From the NCBI GenBank assembly GCA_028565635.1, contig JAOXYB010026801.1, positions 1 through 15,664 of the forward strand: a stretch of 15,664 bases of DNA. Reading direction: 5' to 3'. Positions 9,074 through 15,664 of this stretch are shown one piece after another. The DNA is from Phoronis ovalis (Eukaryota; Phoronida; Phoronidae). Position 1 is the stretch's first letter, and each line of letters opens with the position of its first letter. The notes beneath the pieces were generated by a model that worked only from the letters and a program-made list of their open reading frames with translations, had not been told where the DNA came from and searched no databases. A program made the position numbers and the translations under genes.

Positions 9074-9723
9074 GTATGTAATATAGACATGTTGCATTGT
9101 CTTTTTAAATGTCTTATATTAAGAAAACATGGGTCAACATAATACAAATTTTCAGTACATTGCAAAAATCGAATTGTGTGTGTTAGTCTGCATGCTTTTA
9201 CGTCTTAGTTCACCGCTGTTACTTTGTTTCTTATTTATTGATAAGCTGCACACTGATTAGCGGTGAACTGAAAATGTACGAAACATTAAATGCTGGTTAA
9301 GTTCTGACTGTTGAATCCTGCATAACTTGGATATATCAATAAACTAAACTACTCGAATACGAATATTTCATTTCTAAAAACGGAGCAAATCTGCATGAAG
9401 TAAATATATTATATCGATGTGCAAGGTCTGGAGTTTACCCTGTCTGGTTCGTTGTGGTGTTATTGACTAATATTAGATATAGAGTAAAGATTTGCATCAA
9501 ATGTTTATGCAAATCTTTACTCTAATATTTTTCTCGTCGTTAATGAAAATGCAGATATAAACATGTAAAGTATGCATTTTCGCAAAGCTTATACATTAGT
9601 GCTGATTAATCCAAAACTAAAGAAGTTGACAATTATTCTCATGATATAATAAACATCAAACTGGGAAAAAATATGTATTTTTCAAATATTAATATAAAAC
9701 ATAACTTTAAAAAAAGCGAAAAT
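9074..9723 (+). other. Putative intron, 5' part, with two inverted repeats
   Basis: This begins with the GTATGT donor of the 2A exon. It holds an 11-bp inverted pair, AGTTCACCGCT (9207-9217) and AGCGGTGAACT (9259-9269), and a longer hairpin at 9469-9529. No exon is visible. The whole putative intron (9074-10733) would be 1660 nt and also contains transposon copy 2. Confidence 0.45.
9469..9529 (+). repeat. Long perfect-arm hairpin with paired octamer motifs
   Basis: Arms at 9481-9497 and 9507-9523 are 17-bp perfect reverse complements (AGAGTAAAGATTTGCAT and its complement) around a 9-nt loop. Pairing continues outward as AATATTAGA / TCTAATATT if a 6-nt insertion in the left arm is bulged. ATTTGCAT in the left arm and ATGCAAAT in the right arm are octamer motifs facing each other. 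It may be a fold-back element, a small hairpin RNA source or a POU-factor site pair. Confidence 0.65.
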
Positions 9724-10427
9724 TTACGCAAGTAACTTAAGGCAGGTGTTTACCACATTTTGTCACCGGTGACGCTGCGAAATTGTTTTTTTTGATATTT
9801 CTGAATAAATAAAAATGTTAAATTTGTCATTTTAGTGTGTATTTGTTAAGACTTTTATGACCTTTAACGTGGCGCTGACTGTTTTTGGCTAAATGATCAC
9901 GTGACTTATAGGTGTGTGCTTACCTGTGCTAAAAATTACACCTACTTCAACCAAGTTTCCGCACGTACAACGAGATATATGATCTACTTTTTTAGTAAAA
10001 TTAGTTAATGTGTTTATTCAAGAAGATAACTAGACTAAGACATACTTCGTTTTCTGCTTCTATTTCAAGTTATAATTTTTTTCCCATATAACTCTATTGA
10101 AATCCGCCATTTTTCTCTTGAAAATATGTTATTTCTAAAAAACGCCGAAATAGTTTGAGAATGCCACATGTGCGAAAGTAAGTTCCTATTTACATGATCT
10201 CATAAAACAACTTTCCATAATTTACAAAATGAAGCGAACGTGCGGAACTTAAGTTATATCGTTCCTACTTTACTGCAAGCAGCAGTGCTGTGGAGCACGC
10301 TCTCCTTGCTGTGGAGATAAAAAACCACGTGTAGTATAACGTGCATATACACACAGAGGAGATAATTCTGAATTATAGCGCGTGCGTCTGGAAATACATT
10401 TTAACCTGCCTTAAGTTACTTGCGTAA
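9724..10427 (+). mobile_element. Non-autonomous inverted-repeat (MITE-like) DNA transposon, copy 2
   Basis: The left end begins TTACGCAAGTAACTTAAGGC and continues CAGGT (9724-9747). The right end (10404-10427) is its perfect 24-bp reverse complement. If the outer TA is the target, the flanks TA...TA fit a TA duplication as in Tc1/mariner-type elements; this is inference. The body matches copy 1 (3667-4339) throughout. Copy 2 has an extra short segment near 10295-10340 around TGTGGAGATAAAAAACCACG. The element has no transposase frame. It lies inside the putative intron just before the LRR-Roc-COR exon and keeps CACGTG at 9898-9903. Confidence 0.85.
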
Positions 10428-10702
10428 AAATCTGAGGCCTGATTTTGAAGATATATATGTGAATCACATTTACATTTTTTTTGAAAATTAAAATTTGAAA
10501 TACTTAATTTGTTCCTTGAAATGGTATTTTCAAATCATATGATGGAATTAAAACTACTTATTAAGATTTATAAAGTTTAAGCTATTAACTTATTAAAAAT
10601 GTATACTTTTTATATGTGTATCTCTTCATTTTAATGACTAAAGCACAAGTTGAATAGTGTTTTCACGTATTTGTATCTAAAGCCACTAATTAACATATTT
10701 GT
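10428..10702 (+). other. Putative intron, 3' part
   Basis: AT-rich sequence between transposon copy 2 and the start of the open frame. An in-frame TAA lies at 10691-10693, just before the ATG at 10703. Confidence 0.4.
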
Positions 10703-13700
10703 ATGGCCAAATACAGTTATTATTCTTCCACAGCTATAGAATGGGGGTACGGTAAAGAAATACAAAGTACTGATCTGAGGAAATATGTGTACGTCCATGA
10801 GGAAACTGGCTTGAAAACTATCAAAATGGAGTACTGGAGCCAGTTACCAAAATCTTTATTTGAGCTGGATGACATAGAAAACCTGGTAATAGATAATTGG
10901 ACAGTTCCACTACAACAGGTACCTCCTGAGTTAAGCAAGTTACACAAGATTGTCAGGTTGAAAATTTCAAGCAACTCTTTCAGAATGCCACTCTTTCCAA
11001 TATCTTGGATGCAAGTCATTCAACAGTTGGTCAGTTTACAGACGCTGGAAATAACGTATTATGATATGTCTAAGTGTGTTGATAAGACATGTTATCCCAC
11101 TAACTTAAAAGAGTTGACAATGAGGAAAACCAACTTGTCATCAGTACCTGCAAATATCTGTACGCTAAATAAGCTTGAAGTATTAGATTTGAATAAGAAC
11201 CAGTTGAGTTCGTTACCAGAAGGTGTTAGGGCTCTAAAGAATCTTCAAACCTTAAGTTTGAGTAAGAATAAGTTGACCTTATTTCCAGATGTCATCGGTG
11301 CATTAAGCAACCTTCACGTATTAGATTTAAGTAGAAACAAGTTGGCATTATTACCAGATGGTGTCAATGCATTAATTAAACTTGAAAAATTGGATTTGAG
11401 TGGAAACCATTTGACTTCATTGCCGGCAGGTTTGAGTACACTAATTAACCTTCAAGCATTAAATTTGAGTAGAAATAAGTTCCCTTTATTGCCAACTGTT
11501 ATCAGTGGATTGAATAACCTTCAATCGTTAAATTTGAATAAGAACATGCTGGAATTATTACCGAACTGTATCATAACACTGAACAAACTTGAGATATTAG
11601 ATTTGAGTGCAAACAAGTTAACGTCAATACCAGACAGTGTCAGTAAACTGAAAAATCTTAAAACACTAAATTTGAGTCGGAACAAGTTAAGTTTAGTACC
11701 AGGTGCAATCAGTACACTGAATAAACTTAAAGAATTAAATCTGAGTAACAATAAGTTGGCACCATTACAAACAATCACAAACGAACTGAATAGCCTTGAA
11801 ATATTAGATTTAAGCGGAAACGAATTGACTTCGTTACCAGAAGCAATCGGTACACTAAGTAGCCTTCATACATTAGATTTGAGTAGAAACAAGTTGGCCT
11901 CTTTGCCAATTGCAATCAGTGCACTAGTTAAACTTCAAACGTTAGACTTAACACGCAACCACTTGACTTCATTACCAAACGTTATGAATACACTAAGCAA
12001 CCTCCAGACATTAAAGTTGAGTGGAAATCAACTAAGATTATTACCTAGAGTTATCAGTACTTTAAATAAACTTCAAGTTTTAAATTTAAGTGGAAACAAG
12101 TTAACTTTTTTACCGGAATGTATCTCTGCACTTAATAACATTAAAACATTAAACTTAAGTGGAAACAAGTTGCCATCATTACCAGAAGGAATCCGTGCAC
12201 TGCATACACTTGAACGATTTAATTTGAGTAATAATAACTTGATTTCACTACCAGAAAATTTCAATGCACTGAATAACCTTCAAACATTAAATTTGAGTCA
12301 TAACAAGTTGACAACATTACCAATAGTTATCTGTGCACTGAATAACCTTACAGATTTAAATTTGGGTCATAATAAGTTGACATCAATATCAGAAGATATC
12401 GGTGCCTTGAATAACCTCACGACATTAAGTTTGAATGGAAACCAGTTGACATCATTGCCAGAAGTTATGAGAGAACTAAATTGCATTAATAGATTAAATT
12501 TAAGCAGCAACATGTTTAACAAAATACCAACATGTGTTCTGCACTTGAAACTCGTAGACAAGTTATTACTATCATGCAACGCAATCAAAGTGATACCAGA
12601 ATCCATTAAGTCAATGCAATGGTTGACAAAGTTGGAGCTTTGGAGAAACCCAGTAACACATCTCCCTGTGGAATTAAGTGACATTCCAAGTCTAAGGGAG
12701 ATCAAGGTGATGCAGGGGAAGTTTAAGGGTAAGAAAGACCCGTGTCCACTAGTGCAGCCTCCTATTGAGCTGTTTAATCAAAGCACAGCTGCTGTATTAA
12801 AATACTTAAAAGATCTCAAAAAATCTAAAGCAGCAGTAAAAACATCCAGACAAAAAGTACACCTGACCGGTGAATCTGGTGGAGGTAAAACTAGCCTCAC
12901 TAGAACACTATGTCAAAGCCATCCAGTACTAGCTCAGTCAGAAGAGCGAACTAAGGTTGTGGAACAGGTAAGATGGGCACCCAGGAAATATATGCAACTA
13001 TTAATTAATGACTTTGGCGGACATAGTTCTTATAAAGTTGCTCACACATTCTTCTTCACTCCTAAAGGCATTAATATTCATGTGTTTAATCTTTACAAGT
13101 ATGAAGTACGAAGTCAAGAGTCATTTGACCATTTGATAGGTAACTGGTTGAGAAATTTACAAATGCGAATTCCGAAGTCAACTGTGACAATTGTAGGTAC
13201 CCATTCAGACTTGGTTTGTCCAGAGGATATCAGTTCAATCATTCAGGACGTTAAACAGAATTGTGATAAAATGGAAGAATTGCGAATCAAAGAGATTGGC
13301 AGAAGACTAAAAACATTAAAGGAAGAGCTTGCAAAATCGAGAAAGTCAGGTGACTATCAACAGAATGTAAATGCTTTGTTGCGTGAAAAAATTACGCATT
13401 TGGAAGAAGGGAAAAAATTAAGTCTAACAATTATTGAAAACCTGCACATTACTAGCTGCAAAACATATAATGGTATCAAAGAGCTGGAAAATCATATAAT
13501 TGAGCTGGCTGTCAAAAATGAAATTGTTCTCCCTGAATCCTGGTTTAAATTCGTTGAGCATGTCACTAATTCTGATCTTAAAACCGGCAGTAAAGTGTGC
13601 TTATCTTGGAGTGAAATTGACGCAATACATAAAAAATCTTCAGATGAAAACTCAGCTCGAGATGAAATAGAAATGAAAGTTGTGTACATGCGAGATGCAG

Positions 13701-14632
13701 GTCAGATTTTGTACTACCCCAATACCAATCTTCGAGATTATGTTTTCCATGATATTGAACTTCTTATTGAAGTACTTAAAGCGTTTTTCACCCACGATAT
13801 TGACAAAGAACTATTACACCACCGTTTCACTGAAGAGTTTGGTGAGCGAAAGTTTGAGAAATGTAAACAGGAATTCTTGAATAATGGCATTATAGATACA
13901 CATCTTCTGTTTTGTTTGTGGCAGAAACTGAATATTTCCGAATATTGCTATAAGATTTTAATTGACTTGCTTAAGCTGTTTGATTTGTGCTATGAAGTGT
14001 TCAGTTCTTCTGCCAGTGAAGAGGGGAAATCTTCTAGACTTCTTCTTTTTCCATGGTTTCTAAGGAATGAGAAGCACAATGACGTATCTAAGCGTTGGCT
14101 TGCGGATTATCGAAACCAAGCTATCTTTGAATTTGACTTCTGGCCAAGAGTTCCGGTTAACTTCTTTGAAATTGCTACCGTGCTTATACTCAATCAATAT
14201 AAGCGTCATTTTAGTCGCAGTTATGCGTGGAAGAATGGGGCATTTGTACAACAAGAGTCGATCAGAATTCTTTTTGAAAAATTTCCGATATCATATGAGC
14301 GACAAAAAGTAAAACTAACTGTACGAGGCAACGATTTGTACGACTTATGGCAACATGTATTACCAGTGTACGTTAAGATACTAGACAAGATGCAGCAAAA
14401 TTGGCCTGGTACATCCTACGAACTCCACCAGCTTTGTCCTCATTGTGTGACTGCCGGAATTGAGCTTCCACACTTTTACCCAATAGAACTTCTTCATGGA
14501 AAAGACGAGGAAAGCAAAGTTCCATGTGATAATGCTGATGGTGATGGAATGATAAATGCATCACTGGTCTGTCCACCCAGAGACTTACAACTATTATATG
14601 GTCTGATTAATGACCAACATGGTAAGAACTGA
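10703..14632 (+). CDS. LRR-Roc-COR (Roco family, MFHAS1-like) GTPase protein
   Basis: The 1309-codon open frame has diverged leucine-rich repeats (about residues 30-134), then 23 consecutive 23-residue LRRs (135-663; L-x-x-L-x-L-S-x-N-x-L-x-x-L-P-x-x-I-x-x-L-x-N). A Roc GTPase domain follows: G1 GESGGGKTS 723-731, G3 DFGG 770-773, G4 THSD 833-836 and G5 TSCK 917-920, with a charged, probably coiled-coil insert at about 840-912. A COR domain spans about 925-1235. Cys 1245, 1248, 1275 and 1290 could bind zinc. No kinase domain follows, which resembles MFHAS1 more than LRRK proteins. Known Roco proteins are GTP-dependent cytosolic signalling scaffolds; MFHAS1 is tied to innate immune signalling. 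The ends of the open frame are probably intronic. A strong acceptor makes 10734 the likely exon start, and ATG-GTAAGA makes 14621 the likely exon end, with TGA 14630-14632 beyond it. The frame from 10703 is kept as the outer limit. Confidence 0.93.
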   Translation: MAKYSYYSSTAIEWGYGKEIQSTDLRKYVYVHEETGLKTIKMEYWSQLPKSLFELDDIENLVIDNWTVPLQQVPPELSKLHKIVRLKISSNSFRMPLFPISWMQVIQQLVSLQTLEITYYDMSKCVDKTCYPTNLKELTMRKTNLSSVPANICTLNKLEVLDLNKNQLSSLPEGVRALKNLQTLSLSKNKLTLFPDVIGALSNLHVLDLSRNKLALLPDGVNALIKLEKLDLSGNHLTSLPAGLSTLINLQALNLSRNKFPLLPTVISGLNNLQSLNLNKNMLELLPNCIITLNKLEILDLSANKLTSIPDSVSKLKNLKTLNLSRNKLSLVPGAISTLNKLKELNLSNNKLAPLQTITNELNSLEILDLSGNELTSLPEAIGTLSSLHTLDLSRNKLASLPIAISALVKLQTLDLTRNHLTSLPNVMNTLSNLQTLKLSGNQLRLLPRVISTLNKLQVLNLSGNKLTFLPECISALNNIKTLNLSGNKLPSLPEGIRALHTLERFNLSNNNLISLPENFNALNNLQTLNLSHNKLTTLPIVICALNNLTDLNLGHNKLTSISEDIGALNNLTTLSLNGNQLTSLPEVMRELNCINRLNLSSNMFNKIPTCVLHLKLVDKLLLSCNAIKVIPESIKSMQWLTKLELWRNPVTHLPVELSDIPSLREIKVMQGKFKGKKDPCPLVQPPIELFNQSTAAVLKYLKDLKKSKAAVKTSRQKVHLTGESGGGKTSLTRTLCQSHPVLAQSEERTKVVEQVRWAPRKYMQLLINDFGGHSSYKVAHTFFFTPKGINIHVFNLYKYEVRSQESFDHLIGNWLRNLQMRIPKSTVTIVGTHSDLVCPEDISSIIQDVKQNCDKMEELRIKEIGRRLKTLKEELAKSRKSGDYQQNVNALLREKITHLEEGKKLSLTIIENLHITSCKTYNGIKELENHIIELAVKNEIVLPESWFKFVEHVTNSDLKTGSKVCLSWSEIDAIHKKSSDENSARDEIEMKVVYMRDAGQILYYPNTNLRDYVFHDIELLIEVLKAFFTHDIDKELLHHRFTEEFGERKFEKCKQEFLNNGIIDTHLLFCLWQKLNISEYCYKILIDLLKLFDLCYEVFSSSASEEGKSSRLLLFPWFLRNEKHNDVSKRWLADYRNQAIFEFDFWPRVPVNFFEIATVLILNQYKRHFSRSYAWKNGAFVQQESIRILFEKFPISYERQKVKLTVRGNDLYDLWQHVLPVYVKILDKMQQNWPGTSYELHQLCPHCVTAGIELPHFYPIELLHGKDEESKVPCDNADGDGMINASLVCPPRDLQLLYGLINDQHGKN
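10717..10733 (+). promoter_or_regulatory. Predicted 3' splice site of the LRR-Roc-COR exon
   Basis: A pyrimidine-rich run TTATTATTCTTCCACAG ends in CAG at 10731-10733. The exon would start at 10734 in phase 1 and complete a GCT (Ala) codon with the G left by the 2A exon at 9073. Using it would remove the first ten residues of the longest open frame, including its ATG at 10703. Confidence 0.6.
11105..12691 (+). repeat. Tandem array of 23 in-frame 69-bp LRR units
   Basis: Twenty-three units of exactly 69 bp (23 residues) follow one another without any indel. Common codon strings such as TTAAATTTGAGT and AACAAGTTG recur. Units 10 (LAPLQTI) and 19 (LTSISED) lack the usual Pro. Units 3-5 resemble units 11-13 (ALSN/TLSS, then LHxLDLSRNKLAxLP, then NHLTSLP), which suggests duplication of a multi-repeat block. 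Antisense open frames across this array are by-products of the repeat. Confidence 0.9.
14622..14627 (+). promoter_or_regulatory. Predicted 5' splice site ending the LRR-Roc-COR exon
   Basis: ATG followed by GTAAGA gives a near-consensus donor ten bases before the in-frame TGA. The exon 10734-14621 would be 3888 bp (1296 codons), phase 1 at both ends. Further C-terminal coding sequence would then lie downstream or outside the window. If the site is unused, the protein ends ...INDQHGKN. Confidence 0.55.
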
Positions 14633-15335
14633 TTTTTGTAACATTGTGTGCAGGTATCATTTACTTTTTTCTAAATTGTTCATGTTTTATGGTGAAGAAC
14701 AGCAATATTTACAATATGCTATGGAATCATTATTATGTGTAACATTTACCATAAAAGAACTGCGTTTACCATTTATGCTCGTTGAAGACTCAATGTTCCT
14801 TTTACCTCTTGACACATGGACTTACAGTTGGCCTTTAAATCTCTCATAATGCTTCAGTTTTTATCCGATCAGCTTCTTATTTGGTGCAGGGTAAGTGCAG
14901 GTACCAGTACAGGCTATGTGTAATTTTGACATAGATTACTTCCGATATGGCCGACTGGGGGCCTAGTTTGTTCCCAAAAGGGCACATAACGTTGCATCCA
15001 TCCCGCGAAGATGAAGCGCTGCCTGGTCGATTCAAAGGTGGTTATCGGAAAGCCATAGGTTGGTGAGAATAATAGGCAAATGCGAACCGGATAATTTCCT
15101 TTTCGAGTTTAAGCTATGAGTCTGGTTTTGTAACAAAACTCAATAAAATGTTGAAGTTTTTAGTTTTAAAATTAATTAATATATTTTTAATGCCCAGCAA
15201 CATAGTGGCTGGAAATGTAGTCGTAGCGAAGACGTCGTCGTCGTTACCGTTTTCACATGTAACACTTTTCTTTGTCTTGCAATATAAACAGCTTTAGTTT
15301 TTCCCCGAGCAGCTTTAATTTATATTCCACCTGAT
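14633..15335. other. Downstream intron or 3' untranslated region
   Basis: No convincing coding exon is seen. Possible splice signals occur at 14651-14653 (GTGTGCAG) and 14891 (GTAAGT). The frame that would continue the Roco exon from 14654 stops after about 30 low-complexity residues, so I do not call it. A 79-codon open frame at 14610-14849 overlaps the exon end in another frame. Confidence 0.35.
15142..15147 (+). terminator. Candidate poly(A) signal AATAAA
   Basis: AATAAA occurs about 510 nt after the end of the Roco open frame and is followed by a T-rich stretch. It would serve as the 3' end signal only if the transcript is not spliced onward at 14622. In A/T-rich DNA the hexamer is common by chance. 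Confidence 0.3.
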
Positions 15336-15340
15336 CCAAA

Positions 15341-15445
15341 CACCGTTACTCGCTTCAAAGGTATTTTATAAGGTACACAGTTACGCGCTTCAGTAGGTGT
15401 GGTGTTATATTACGGCTAACACGTGTTACACCGTTACATGCTTTA
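15341..15445 (+). repeat. Three imperfect copies of a 17-bp CAC-GTTAC-GCTT motif
   Basis: CACCGTTACTCGCTTCA (15341-15357), CACAGTTACGCGCTTCA (15376-15392) and CACCGTTACATGCTTTA (15429-15445) share one pattern at spacings of 35 and 53 bp. A perfect palindrome AACACGTGTT (15418-15427) lies just before the third copy. The function is unknown. Confidence 0.5.
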
Positions 15446-15546
15446 ACCGATAAAACGGATGGTCAATATTCTAAGGCTATGACATAGTTTTACGGCCTTG
15501 CTCTTGGATGAAAGGGATAGCAAGTCAGTGGTCAGCATTACAAGCC

Positions 15547-15624
15547 TTCCTGGTGTAGTGGTTAATGCAATCGATTTTTCATTGTTTTCAGATATCACCA
15601 GCGCAGGTTCGAATTTGCCAGGAA
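15547..15624 (+). repeat. tRNA-derived sequence (tRNA pseudogene or SINE head)
   Basis: TTCCTGG (15547-15553) and CCAGGAA (15618-15624) form a perfect 7-bp acceptor stem. TGTAGTGGTTA (15554-15564) fits a polymerase III A box and GGTTCGAAT (15606-15614) fits a B box. The central part does not fold into a clean anticodon arm, and the T stem needs G-T pairs and a short loop, so a working tRNA is unlikely. The spacing and boxes fit a tRNA pseudogene or the 5' part of a tRNA-derived SINE, followed by a TA-rich run. Confidence 0.55.
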
Positions 15625-15664
15625 TATATATATAATTAGATGTTTTAAAACAAGTCATGTACCC

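Noticed and set aside
8900-10700. Non-LTR retrotransposon body following the 2A motif
   Set aside because: No endonuclease or reverse-transcriptase frame follows in any frame; a short 5' remnant cannot be excluded.
11105-12691. Regular 69-bp periodic array as a CRISPR or satellite
   Set aside because: The period is in frame and encodes canonical leucine-rich repeats; units are diverged and have no spacer structure.
10720-14576. Several antisense open frames inside the Roco exon
   Set aside because: They mirror the 69-bp LRR periodicity or the GC pattern of the coding strand and have no features of their own.
14654-14745. Continuation exon after GTGTGCAG
   Set aside because: The in-phase frame stops after about 30 low-complexity residues and lacks protein-like character, so it is not called.
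14948-15037. Second tRNA-like element from TGGCCGACTGG and GGTCGATTC
   Set aside because: The box spacing is about 80 nt, too long for a tRNA, and both boxes deviate from consensus.

Overview
The window looks like AT-rich nuclear DNA of an invertebrate animal. Coding segments are bounded by GT/AG splice signals, introns are long and A/T-rich, and there are short inverted-repeat transposons, diverged tandem repeats and a tRNA-derived sequence. A bivalve or other marine lophotrochozoan is my best guess from the repeat style, the 2A-like leader and the MFHAS1-like Roco gene. That placement is inference; no sequence comparison could be run.

Layout: 1-360 is a GC-punctuated tandem duplication and 361-495 is poly-G/poly-T low complexity. 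985-1463 is a two-unit diverged repeat with AGGTCA direct repeats. Two well-bounded exons (2254-2470 and 2946-3049) encode part of an unrecognised membrane protein. 3667-4339 and 9724-10427 are two same-orientation copies of a non-autonomous inverted-repeat transposon. 4741-5895 is a diverged tandem array with a unit of about 350 bp, and 6762-7123 is a repeat cluster with CCAATCAG boxes and small palindromes. A candidate exon lies at 8056-8149, and an exon at 8967-9073 encodes a 2A-like ribosome-skipping peptide. The dominant gene is a 3.9-kb exon (10734-14621) encoding leucine-rich repeats, a Roc GTPase domain and a COR domain. The last kilobase holds a possible poly(A) signal, a short-motif repeat cluster and a tRNA-like element.

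How the parts may fit: the 2A exon ends in phase 1 (donor at 9074). The LRR-Roc-COR exon starts in phase 1 after a strong pyrimidine-tract acceptor (10731-10733) and ends in phase 1 at a GTAAGA donor (14622). Joining them keeps frame and would place the 2A skip site a few residues before the LRR-Roco body. The product would be a cytosolic Roco protein plus a separate short hydrophobic leader. This is the most interesting hypothesis here. It also means the simple open-frame start (10703) and stop (14632) are probably intronic. The upstream exons at 2254, 2946 and 8056 are phase-compatible with this chain, but they may belong to another gene.
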